DNA of 64,000 nt from Kingdonia uniflora (Eukaryota; Streptophyta; Magnoliopsida; Ranunculales; Circaeasteraceae), in assembly GCA_014058105.1 (NCBI GenBank), contig JACGCM010001497.1:2790001-2854000 (forward strand). The letters run 5' to 3'. The notes under the pieces were generated by a model. It searched no databases and was not told the origin of the DNA. It saw only the letters and a list, made by a program, of their open reading frames with translations. The position numbers and the translations under genes were made by a program. Position 1 is the stretch's first letter. Each line of letters begins with the position of its first letter. This document shows positions 23,023 through 33,000 of this stretch, in pieces.

Positions 23023-23729
23023 TTTGATTTTGATTTTATTTTTTTTTAAGTTCAAATTTCATTTCTTTTCTTCACTCTTTCTCTCTCTCACAGACCCACT
23101 TGAACTCAACCACTTCCACTGTGATTCTTCTCTCCCTAGCTCAATTTTACTATCGATTGGAAGGGATTTATCTGCGTTTGGTTTTTGCTCTACTCCTCCA
23201 CCTCAAATTTGAAGTTTGACATTCCAATTTAATAGTTTGATCTCGACAGTTTCGCCCTAGTTCTTTTATGGAATAACTCTCTCTTCCATCATTGGCTTGG
23301 TAAGCTTATTCTACTCTCTCTTCTTCAAGTTTCATGCCCAATTTTTTCTTTCTATTACGACTATGTTAGTTTGTACTTGGAATTGGGACTGTTGCTTCAT
23401 GTTTATGATTGAAGAATCTGGTTTGTGGGTGTTTGATTATTTGCATTGTCGGTAAATTTTAGATTGGGGTCTTCAAAATTTCTTCTGTGTTGTACATTGT
23501 AAGATTGTAGGACTGTGTTTGGTGCTTGTAGAGGGTATTTTTGTGTGATTGTTTGGTGAAATTACTGGGTTTAGTTGGGCGAGAACTGGGTGATTGGAGG
23601 GTAGTTTGTTTTCTGGCAGATGTTGGGTTGGAATGTAGGTGATTCCTTATTAGATTTGTTGGTTTGGTATTGTTGGTTTGTGATTGTTGCTTGGGGTTCT
23701 TTGCAGAAATATTTTTGTAGGTGTACGAT

Positions 23730-24908
23730 ATGGTACCTAGGTTATGGGCAGGAACAAGGAGACAACACTCTACTTCAGTAGGTATTCTTGATGGTCAGAA
23801 AGTCGGGGATAACTCGGTGCATTGGAGTACAGAAAAGAGTTTTAAGGATCGCCCAATTGTAAATGAATGCATAATAGATATCCAAACTGTCTCTGCAGTT
23901 AATGAGAGCTTTGTGAGTATTTTTGCAAAGTTTGAAAATAAAAGTTGGACCAAGATTCTTACTCCCACGGGGAAGGTATATTATTGCATTATTCGACTAT
24001 TTTATGCTTCTCTGAAAGTGGAGTCCACCAGTTCACTCCATGATCAAAAATTTTCAGTCACTATTGATGGGGAAGTATTTTTTGTAACTAGGGGCAGACT
24101 TTATTCTATATTGGGTATCTCTCTGTTCATTCAGGTTCTGAGGTATGTTTGGCCAGTGACGTCTTATCCATGGCCTGCCTATTCTCCTGAGGGTGAGTTT
24201 ACTGAGAATGAGAATCATGTTCTGCCTGAGTTGAATGAGATGGTTATTGACATCAGTTTTTAGCATAATCTCTATACTGGATTGGGAACTGTGACTCGTA
24301 AGATGTTAGATGATGAGTCTCGTCTGGTACACTGCATTGCTATTTCTAATATCCTCCCAAGATCCTAAAAGAATGAACTTTCTGAGCGGATGAAGGTCTT
24401 TCTCTATGCCTTCAAGAATAATGTAGAAATCGATCTCCCAAACATTATCATTGCTGAGATGATAGATGCCAGCACCAAAAAGGTGACTTGTAGTTTATTA
24501 CCTTTTGCTCGCGTTGTGATGGATATTCTGCTAGAGGTTGGGTATAAGGTATTTCCTTCTAAGCCTGGGGATACCAAAGTGGAAAGATTGAATGCTAGTA
24601 ACTTTCATAGGAGTGCATCTCATTTACCTTCTGTACTACCATCTGAGCTCGCTCCTCCAGGTGCGCAGTCCTCTACTCCAGGTGAGAACATAGGTTCTTC
24701 TAGCTCCGTTGCACAGACTCAGAGGGAGTTTACTCTTCAGGATGTTGGGACCATGCTTCAGACTTTGACAGTGGATATGGGGGTAGTGAAGACTACGTTG
24801 GGAACTATTGATACACGGTTGCTTGGAATGAAGACAGAGGCTGCGTATCTTTGTCAGCTACAAGAGGAGTCTATGTATGATTATGTGTCTACTTTTAAGG
24901 GTACTTGA
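23730..24908 (+). pseudogene. Additional ORF in SIRE-type element (putative plant transposon domain)
   Basis: The ATG at 23730 opens MVPRLWAGTRRQH. The body reads like the plant 'putative plant transposon protein' domain (Pfam Transposase_32 type). A segment with RLFYASLKVES and VTIDGEVFFVTRGRLYSILG resembles the start of that domain, and SNILPRS ... LYAFKNNVEIDLPNIIIAEM ... LLPFARVVMDILLEVGY resembles its end. The last 100 residues are S/P-rich then helical (QDVGTMLQTLTVDMGVVKTT). Two in-frame stops (24261-24263 and near 24366) break it. It occupies the position where SIRE elements often carry an envelope-like gene, but I see no signal peptide or membrane segment. The domain call is from memory of the family pattern. 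Confidence 0.7.
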
Positions 24909-25486
24909 TAATGCAGGGTATCTCGTTTCTGTTCTTTATTTTGTTTTTAGTCTCTGGTTTGTCTCTATGAGACTGGTTTTGTTCTGAGAACACATATGAT
25001 AGTAGTCTATGTACTAACATTGGAAGTATGCTTAATACTATTTTTTATTTCTTTAATTGTCCAATGGCTTTAATCTCTTTCTGTTTCAGATAGTAGATTA
25101 CAGTTATTAGTTGTTTCTTCCAGGACAAAAAGGGAGAGAAATACAGATCTCTGATAGGAAAGCAATATGAATGGATATATGCCAATGCTTTTCTGGTTTG
25201 ATTCTTTTATGATTTCTTTCATAATTATGTGGTTCTTTGTTGATAAATATTTTAAGTTACTCTTTCCACATATATTATAAACGAGTTTGCTGAGTGTGCA
25301 GATATTCAATAATAAGCTTTCTAATGAGTGTTGAGATGTAAGAAGATATCATCCATAGAAGAGGTCCAGAGATTGAACCTGTTCATGAAAGGGGTGGCAT
25401 CTTTCTAAGGTCTAGACTGTCTCTATAGCTGAGAAGTACTACAGAGCAATGGGTAGGTCTTAATATTTATTTGTCCCAAAATAAAC

Positions 25487-25499
25487 CAAAGGGGGAGAT
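25487..25499 (+). other. Polypurine tract of the SIRE-type element
   Basis: The text AAAGGGGGAGAT directly precedes the 3' LTR. It is the expected plus-strand primer. Confidence 0.85.
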
Positions 25500-26380
25500 T
25501 GAAAGGTTTTGGTTTGTCTCATTTCGTGTATGTAAAGGTCTGTGGTTATCTCAGTCGAAGACAGTAACTGGATGAAGACCTTCGTACAATCTTCTATCAA
25601 CCAACAAACAAGAAGGAAAGTTGGTTAAGTAGAACTTTCGTAATGGGGGCCAAAAATGTTTTTCTAAATTTTATAAACTTTCTTTTAGAATCTGGTTCGA
25701 ACGACCTTAGGTCTCGTTCGAACGAGTGCTACGAGTTTAAAATAAAAACGCATATTTTTTGAAGGCTTATTAGAGATTTCATTCGAGCGACCAAAGGTCT
25801 CGTTCGAACGAGTCTCGAGAAAAGTTGAAATACTATTTAAGTAAGCATTGCTTATCTTTTCCTTTTATCTTTTTTTCTCTGTTCTTTGGCAAAAAGTTAT
25901 TTTTGAAAGAGCTCAATATTCTTTATTAGAGAGACAATTTGACATCAATCAAAACCTAAAAAAAACCATTGAGGTTGATGCTGAATTAGCGTATCCTACT
26001 TCCCACAAATTGTTCTAGAGTAATTCAAGAAGAGTGATACTTGGTGTGAGATCACGGAGCGTCATTACGAGAACGAAGAGGATAGGGCGTGAAGCATTGA
26101 TCAGAAAAAAGATAATCACGATACGAGGTTATCAAGTTTGTAAGTGTAATTCAGATTAAACTCTTTTAAATTAGTGGATATTTGGTTATTGTGTTTATCG
26201 ATAATAATCGGTGGTTTTTCTCCTGAGTAAAGAGTTTCCACAGAGTGAACAATTGCTTGTGTCATTTAATTCTTTGCCTTTGCCATTGATTGTTTCTATT
26301 TAATCCTAGATCACTGATTGATAAAATTAGGTCTGACCTATTTCTCGAAATACATTAAATACCAAGCACATCGAATTTTA
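25500..26380 (+). repeat. 3' LTR of the SIRE-type element
   Basis: 881 bp, matching the 5' LTR. Its last two bases are TA rather than CA. TTCGAA palindromes lie at 25690-25815, including CTCGTTCGAACGAG at 25799-25812. Confidence 0.92.
25690..25815. repeat. TTCGAA palindrome cluster 8 (SIRE 3' LTR)
   Basis: Counterpart of cluster 4, with four sites including CTCGTTCGAACGAG near 25716 and at 25799-25812. One site that is intact here is lost or altered in the 5' LTR. Confidence 0.83.
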
Positions 26381-26385
26381 GTTAG

Positions 26386-27320
26386 GTATTTTTCTCTAAA
26401 TAGAAGTCGAAGGGGGAAAAATGAAGAAGAGAAAATGAGTCATGTGTTTGGGCGGGAAATAAGAGAGAGAGAGGGGTGTGCCACCTTTTAAAAAAGGTGG
26501 TAGTTAGATAGGGACTATACATATCGAGTCCTACTTGTGCTAATTGGTGAGCGAAGGCTCAACAACCTCTTAAAATTTAACACCTAGAAAGTAGAAACTG
26601 AATAACTTGAGGAGCAGGAACCATTAGTTTTCTCTCTCCAATTCCCTTCTCTTCCAAAATCAGAAAATTCATCCTTCTCTCAACTTTTCATTATTTCGCT
26701 TTCTGGTTAATCATCTTCTCTATAATTCACATTCACCGTCACGACATATAAATCAGGAAAAAATTAACCCGTGTTCATCAGTCCATCAACATCAATCGGG
26801 GAAATGCTACGAGAACCTCAATTGAAGCGGGTGAAATTTCTCAGCATTAATAAAGATAGGTGAAAATGAGGTATAGAGAGAGACACACACACATGGAGAA
26901 AATTTTAGATTTAAAAGAGAATGGGGTAGGATAAAAGTACAAGTTGATAAATTATCAAATGGTAATTTTTTGATTGGAGAGGAATTTTTCATATTGAAAA
27001 TTTTAGCTTTAACTCCCCATATTATGGCATCGATTTTCCATTGACCCCCACATTCCTTGAAATTCGACATTATACCCCATTTTAGCCTGAAAACCAAGTC
27101 AAATTCTGTTGACCGATCTGGACTCCGGTTGACCAGGTGAAAATACCAATTTACTCCTTATAAACTGAAAACTCAACTCACACTTAGAAAAAAAGAAGCA
27201 GTTCAGCTATGGCACGTGGATTGCACATGCTAATTAATTTCCCAACTGTTTATTATCTGCTGACGTATCGCGCGATCAATGGCTTAATTTGAGGTGGCAA
27301 ATTTCCCTCCCATTTTGGTT
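26386..27320. other. Spacer with possible Mutator-like terminus
   Basis: No supported gene. From about 26995 the text GAAAATTTTAGCTTTAACTC and the CCCC-containing phrases after it resemble, in style and partly in sequence, the reverse complement of 51622-51480 (GAAAATTTGACTACAGTCCC and following). This may be the left terminal repeat of a Mutator-like element whose transposase lies at 41841. The match is by eye and incomplete. Confidence 0.35.
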
Positions 27321-27334
27321 TACTTTCTTCTTTA

Positions 27335-27500
27335 GACAAAACTTTCTTCTCTGTTCTTCAGACAAACCTTTCTTCTCTGTTCTTCGGACAAACCTTTCTT
27401 TTCTATTCTTTAGACAAACTTTTCTTCTCTCTTCTTCAGATAAACCTCTCTTTTCAGATAAACTGGATCTTCAGAAAAACCTCTTTTTCTCTCTCTATGT
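27335..27500 (+). repeat. Minisatellite, about 26 bp unit
   Basis: Five to six tandem units of the type AGACAAACCTTTCTTCTCTG with TTCTTC endings. The last units are shorter. The array abuts the truncated end of the Tat LTR. Confidence 0.8.
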
Positions 27501-27562
27501 ACCTATCACAAAAGGATTCCTTAAGCGGGAGGTGCGTTCTTCTTATCCGAATAATGTAGGAG

Positions 27563-27863
27563 GTGCGTTCTTCTTTTCCTTTATATAGGCCTTCTCCGCA
27601 GTTCTTCATCGTACTAGAGCACGTTTTCCGAATAATGTGGCTAGTGGCGGTTGACTGATGCACTGACAAGTTCGTGAAAGACAGGTATCTTTGACTGGAT
27701 AAGGCTTTTGGGTTTGAGCTTGACCCACATTTTTAAATAGTTCGTGGGGTGGTTTGGAATGTTAACTAGGGAAGTTATGTTAAAAATGCATGAGTCTGAG
27801 ATGGAGGCAATTCAAATTGGCGACAACTCGACTTTAGGAGAGATCGAGGGATAGGTCCCTACA
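27563..27863 (-). repeat. 3' LTR of Tat copy A, distal end missing
   Basis: It matches 41390-41691 from TTCCTTTATATAGGCC to CCTACA. Left of about 27563 the similarity stops and the 26-bp minisatellite region begins, so roughly the distal half of the LTR is absent or replaced. Confidence 0.88.
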
Positions 27864-27882
27864 ATCGCCCCCTCACAACAAA
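27864..27882 (-). other. Polypurine tract of Tat copy A
   Basis: On the minus strand, GTTGTGAGGGGGCGAT directly precedes the LTR start TGTAGGG. Copy B has the same feature at 57147-57162. Confidence 0.8.
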
Positions 27883-28125
27883 AGTCATGAGTGACTTTGG
27901 TTGAGAAATGATCAATTTGAAATTGGTATTTGGGTTGAAATTCTTGATATTTGAAATAGAGTAATGATGAATTTAACTGTGCGGAAGTTGCGCGGGTTAT
28001 GGGGAAATGACGTTTGTTTAATGTGGATGTGGATGTTGATGTATGTGATGGTTACGATTTTGAAAATTTGTATTTGTAATGAATGATGACGCTTGGTAAA
28101 ACGTACCTGTACAATAAATATTGGG

Positions 28126-28135
28126 TTATATAAAT
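28126..28135 (+). promoter_or_regulatory. Antisense TATA box 1, copy A
   Basis: TTATATAAAT lies 78 bp upstream of the ATG of the first small antisense gene. The preceding text GACGCTTGG and CGTACCTGTACAATAAAT is shared with copy B, which has TTATATAAAG at 57399-57408, 79 bp upstream of its ATG. Confidence 0.6.
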
Positions 28136-28203
28136 AGTACCTGTATCAAATTCTTGAAACAAAGTACGCTTGTAATCTAAAAAAATTCACTGAAATATTA
28201 AAA

Positions 28204-28497
28204 ATGGTGAAGACACGGAGAATGGTCCTTGAAGAGAGGATTGCGTTTAAAATGCAGAGGCTAAAGTTAAAATACTTTGGTGACAAATCATTTGAGATAT
28301 CGAAACCCGTTCCTGTCCCTCCAACTTATCAAGGCATGTTAGAAGACAAAGCGGTTGAAGCTGAGGAGGAATTCTACTATAAGTGGAGATTTTATTTTGT
28401 CGTCTTGACAGGCGAGGAACGTTGGGCTTGTCTTCGTACTCTTGTAGAGGATAAGGTTGGGGCTTCATATGCAGGGATAGACATAACTTTGGGGTAA
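28204..28497 (+). CDS. Small antisense ORF 1 of Tat copy A (97 aa)
   Basis: An uninterrupted 97-codon frame, antisense to gag-pol, starting MVKTRRMVLEERIAF and ending DITLG. I recognise no domain. The middle is acidic (EDKAVEAEEEFYYKWRF) and the end contains GEERWACLRTLVEDK. Copy B has a decayed homolog at 57478-57769 with the stop codon at the corresponding place, so this is an element gene rather than a chance frame. Its length equals that of small ORF 2, and both begin MV-x-TR, which suggests an ancient duplication. The ATG is chosen because the conserved TATA box lies 78 bp upstream and a start is present in both copies. Function unknown. Confidence 0.65.
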   Translation: MVKTRRMVLEERIAFKMQRLKLKYFGDKSFEISKPVPVPPTYQGMLEDKAVEAEEEFYYKWRFYFVVLTGEERWACLRTLVEDKVGASYAGIDITLG

Positions 28498-29378
28498 TTA
28501 TGCTGATTTCTTGTATCACCATGGATTCTAAGGTCGGGCCCAATTCATCTCTGCCAACTCTTTAGAGGTGGCGGTTTCATAGGGGGGAGGTGATGGTAGT
28601 GGAGGAGGGAGACAACCAGTGGAAGTCTACTTCTGTATTTCCATCATGCTTTGGCACTCAGAAGACCTTCAGTCTGCACTGAGTCTACTGCTTGCATAGT
28701 TTCTATTTGAAGTTCGACTGGACTTCAACCAAATCATGTGAGGGAAGCTTTTTGTTGGTTCTAATTTCTGCTTTGCATCAGGGTGAAAGATCACTAAAGC
28801 AGAAAGAACTGGAGGAGTTGATGTGTCGGAGTGCCTGAATAACCTGTTACTTTAAAAAGCACTGAAAAACTTGTTATATGTAAAGTACCTAGAGTTGGGT
28901 GCTGAACAGATTAGATCACTATAATATACCTGAGATCGATTACTGGAAAACTTGTTATTTGTAAAATCACGTGTAATGTTATCGACATGAATAAAAATTT
29001 GTCATTCAATTACTTGTGTTTATAAAATATCTCGTATACTCGAACTGAATTGTTTAAAGGATGTTTGAAATGAATTGAAGTTTATGAGTACCGTAAGTAT
29101 TATTATTCAAACTAAGACATATATGTGCAAAATTTTATGTGCTACTGTAAGTATGATATGTCTACGTGTTGGAAATATTGAAGATAAAAATGTAGGAAAT
29201 CTGTGATGCGAAAATTTGAGCTAATAGAGGTCGATAGAAGGATAAATCTTGAAAACTAGCGTAATGTATTAGTTCGAGGGAAGGAATAAGTTTAAACAGT
29301 CTACCTCAAGATTTTTTGGGTTGTTGTTATGAGATAAAAGGTCAAAAAAACGTTTTGAGGAGAAAGTGTTGTATAAAC
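28498..29378. other. Non-coding stretch between small antisense ORFs, copy A
   Basis: No open frame of note. Much of it aligns with 57770-58690 of copy B (for example AGTCTACTGCTTGCATAGTTTC against AGTCTTCTGCTTGCATAGTTTC), so it is element DNA. Confidence 0.65.
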
Positions 29379-29390
29379 GTATAAATAAGG
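29379..29390 (+). promoter_or_regulatory. Antisense TATA box 2, copy A
   Basis: GTATAAATAAGG lies 49 bp upstream of the ATG of small ORF 2. Copy B has GTATAAATAAGA at the matching place (58691-58702). Confidence 0.6.
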
Positions 29391-29427
29391 TTAGAATTTA
29401 TTTTTTGAATATGGAGTGGGGATTGTG

Positions 29428-29721
29428 ATGGTGCAGACTCGATCTCGGGGAATTCGTCATGCCACTGAAGGACGATTGGCCATAAAGATCGTTGAAGTGC
29501 GGGAGAAGATTTATGGATTATTTGGTTATGATGTTGAGTTACCAGTGAGGGATTGTCAGCTCGATGAACTGGATAGAAGGGGTAGGGAAATTGATTATGC
29601 TCGATATTTCTATGAGGTATACTTTCGTGAATTGGTATGGAATCTTGCAGATCGAGAAGAGATGATTAAACTGATTGTTGAGGTGGAGATCGAATATGAA
29701 GATGGGATGATCGATGGATGA
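29428..29721 (+). CDS. Small antisense ORF 2 of Tat copy A (97 aa)
   Basis: A 97-codon frame starting MVQTRSRGIRHATEGRLAIK and ending EDGMIDG. No known domain. Copy B encodes a clear homolog: the central part reads DYARYFYEVYFREL here and EYARYFYEVCFCEL there, and LPVRDCQLDEL matches LPVREYQLEGL. The substitutions look largely protein-conserving. A frame extending 12 nt upstream (ATG at 29416) exists, but 29428 fits the family start MV-x-TR and the spacing from the TATA box. Rich in charged residues and probably helical. Function unknown. Confidence 0.7.
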   Translation: MVQTRSRGIRHATEGRLAIKIVEVREKIYGLFGYDVELPVRDCQLDELDRRGREIDYARYFYEVYFRELVWNLADREEMIKLIVEVEIEYEDGMIDG

Positions 29722-30042
29722 GAACTGATCAGAGGAAGTCTCCCAGGTCAGCAAGGCTATTTTTAGATGTAATTATATGTAAAGTGTTATCCTAAATAAA
29801 TATAAGTGTTGCTAAATTTAACAAAAAAGTTAGAATTCAACTTGATCATCTATAGTTGTAAATGTCGTTGAGACTGTTTTGACAAACAAATTTTGAATAA
29901 GTTTGAAAATTTTGGTAGCCTTGAAAATGACGTCATTACTGCTATAAGTATAAGGAACAGGAACATAAAAAATACATGAGATTCTAGTTTTGTATTTTTA
30001 TGAAAAGCTGTTAAAATCTGATATCGTGAAATGTGAGTCATC
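29722..30042. promoter_or_regulatory. Promoter region of the six-exon antisense gene, copy A
   Basis: TGACGTCA (29928-29935) within AATGACGTCATT is followed by a TATA-like CTATAAGTATAAGG (29941-29954). The ATG lies at 30043, preceded by TGAGTCAT. Copy B repeats this arrangement: TGACGTCA at 59263-59270, then CTATAAG, then TGAGTCAATATG with the ATG at 59382. TGACGTCA is a known binding site of plant bZIP factors. Actual use is inferred. Confidence 0.55.
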
Positions 30043-33000
30043 ATGAGTGTGGAAAAGTCAAATAAAGTTATGAAAATATGAGATAAAAATTGATTAAAAT
30101 ATGAGGGTAGGGGTAATAATAGAAAGACAGTTTTATTGAAAATGTACAAGACGTCTGACATGGATAGTGGAAAGGACGCCTCAGTTTCAAAACTGAGGAT
30201 GGGTCGTGCGAGGTACAATAACTGCCAGCCATTAGAGAGAGAGAATAAATAGTGCTTCGTCTTCATCATTCAAGCGTTTTTCAACTTCTGAAAATTTGGG
30301 GAGCATGGAGAGAGAAGCGCGAAAATATCGCAAAGGCTTTGGTAAGGATTTATCTGAGGGCGATTAATAGTCGAAGAGAGTTGCTGGCACAAAATCACAT
30401 AGGTGGTTATACAGTAGCATTTTGAGGAAAGGACTTGGCACCACTGCAGATTCTCATTCTGATATTGAAGGTTAGCAGAGACGTGTGCTGTATTATTTTT
30501 GGCAAATCGTAATTTATTTTCTGCAAATCCTTAAAAATCTCTATTTATAGCAATCTTTGATATATGATATATAGGCAGAATATTTGAAAGATATGTTGCA
30601 TATGAATGATTGATGTGTATAAAATAATTATAGATACATGAACCTGTATGTAGGTTGAACGTGAGAGGTATATGGGTAAGATCAAACTTTGCCTTTAAAT
30701 TGTAGTTGAGATGGATAGTTCGCCTATTAACGAGGTTACGACCTTCGGTCGAGCGGTAGAGTCAGATAGTGAGGTCGAAGTAGGATTGGAGCAATTTCTA
30801 GGCTTTCCTGGTAAATTGGCGGCCTATCCCCCTGGTTCAGATGTATTCAAAGAATTTTGTAAGGCCAAGGCTTTCGTAGGAGGAAAATGGGGTAACTGCG
30901 TAGAATACGCTGGTAAGATGTTTAAGGGGTGTACTGTAGCAACGGGGGAAGAGTATTTTTACTTGTTGGCCGACTTGGAGGTTAAAAAATAAGATTGGGG
31001 TATAGATGAATCGATCTCATTTGAATATTTTGATATGAGTCTTTGGAGTGACCTTTCAGTGGGTTTCTTGTGTTACCTATCTCAATTAGAGTACGGGTTG
31101 AGTCTTCCCCTTACTAATTTGGCAAAGGGAATTATGAATACGATTGGGGCATGTCATGTTCAATTGAACGGGAACATGTAGGAGACAATAACCGTTTGCA
31201 ACCATCTGAATGAAAAATGGAAAAATGAGGGAAAAGTGAGGAGGATATCCCCTGAGGACGTATTACAGTTTTATGGGGTAAAGAATTATCAAGCCAGTGG
31301 TGGGGCATATTTTTGTGCATGTGCAACTCGGCGTCGCTTCTTTGATCTTAATTCAGTAGGTCAAGCCTGGAATGACAACGTAATATGGGTGAAGGGTTAT
31401 TATCTTCAGAGAGATGATGATGAACCTTTGGATCATCTGTTTAGAACTATAAAACAAAATAAGTATAGCAATGCATGGAGTATAATATTGATATGTATGA
31501 ACTGATGATCTTTTATTGATAATAACAAATGTTGTGCATGGCATCCCCGAAGTCCCGAGTGGAGAGGAAAGATTCATTGTTGGACGAAGTTACAGAAGAA
31601 GAAGTTGAGCTTGAGTTTGTGTTGGAAGGACTTGGCCTTAACAGAAAGAAGAGAGTTGGGAGCAAGTTCAAAAAGGTTCAAAAATCTCAAGTGACCAGAC
31701 TGATGGCGGGTGTTGATGATGGGAAGAAGAGAGGAACTGGTGGGGAAGGTCGAACCAATATGGCCAAGACCTCTAGAATAGACAGCTCGGCTCATCCGGA
31801 GTCTATTACGTCGAGCAAATTAGCTCGAACGTTTCCCAAAAAATAGATGTTAAAGCGTGCATTGACGGAAAAGAAAAAAGAAGAAGGATTAAACCTTTGG
31901 GGAGGTCAGAGGAAAAGGTCGTTGAAGAGCGACCTGCTACTGAGGACGATCTCAAAGCAGTGGAGGAAAGGGCCAGACTGGCAGCTCTTCATGGAGAGGA
32001 GGATATGAGTAGTATGGTACATGTTTATGTTTGATCATGTAAAAATTTATTGCGTTTCGAACTCGCGCTGAGGTCGATTTGTTTTGTGCAGGTTGCTCAT
32101 TTGGTGAAGGGGATTTGGCTTGGAGTGGAAGAAGAAAAATTTAAGCTGATGAAGGTTAGGGTCGAGCTTAAAAAGAAGATAGCTCGAGTGAAGGATAATG
32201 CTCTCAAGGAACCAAAGAAGCTGGAGGCCCTGAAGGCTTCTCATACAGTGGCGATTGGTCATCTGTAAGCGGAGGCGAGGGTGAATCTAGAGGAGGTGGA
32301 GGTGAAGCATGAAAGGCTGGGGCGCCACCTCATATTAAAGGGATATTCTGAGGTAGAAGTGGATGCCATTAAGGCAGACACCTATGTCGAGGAGGGTGAA
32401 GATGAAAAAGTGGATGAAGTGGTGGTGGGAGTTGTTGATGGGCTAGACGGTGTCTCCCGTCAGACAGTGTTAGACAATCAAGGGGATGACACCAAACTCC
32501 CAGAGGGCGAGAATGAGAAGGTAGGGTAGAGAAAAGATTTGTATAAGTGTTTTGCAGTGTCTTGTAAATTGTTGGACTCTATGTGTATTGAATCCCTTTT
32601 TTGTGTAACCCTCTTGTAGGCACTTAGAGAAATGAATCTCAGAATAAAAGATCTAGAGACTGGGCTTGCCAGGTAAAGAGAGATCTTCACATCCTTGTCT
32701 TCTTTACAAGCAGAGCTGCAGGTTAGATAGGAATAGGTTTCCTGACTTGTATGCTATATTGACATAAAGCTACCAAGTAAATTAGATAACGTAAAGCGTA
32801 GAGGTAGATCAAAACTTGCTATCAGTTTTAGGAAAATAACACTAATATAGTACGTAGAAAAATTCAAAGTATTTAGATAAAGTAGAATATCGTAAACATG
32901 TACCTTAGACTTCGAAATGTATGTCATGGAGCACCTGTTTGAGATTTTACTTCAACATCTAAGTCTAAAAGTAGCTGCACACAGTAGATGTTAGAAATCA

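Larger units (their letters stand above)
21302..23299. other. Non-coding stretch between pol and the extra ORF
   Basis: AT-rich, with no supported gene. It contains two TTCGAA clusters (22045-22152 and 22980-23020) and a possible promoter-like stretch, AGTATATAAAGGGAAAC, near 22232. A GTAAGC donor at 23300 and a TTTTTGTAG acceptor ending at 23720 could frame an intron in the leader of the following ORF (inference). Confidence 0.5.
15380..26380 (+). mobile_element. SIRE-type Copia element, 11 kb, with extra ORF
   Basis: LTRs at 15380-16237 and 25500-26380 start TGAAAGGTTTTGG. The flanks GCTAG (15375-15379) and GTTAG (26381-26385) are a 4/5 match for the 5-bp duplication. The order is gag, protease, integrase, RT, RNase H, a non-coding stretch, an additional ORF (23730-24908), polypurine tract and 3' LTR. 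The large size, the two-zinc-knuckle gag with a coiled coil, and an ORF between pol and the 3' LTR are the marks of the SIRE/Maximus lineage. Many in-frame stops show that it is no longer autonomous. Confidence 0.93.

Noticed and set aside
27289..27588. FLLCSSDKPFF repeat protein
   Set aside because: Translation of the 26-bp minisatellite; frame changes along the array and no homolog in copy B.
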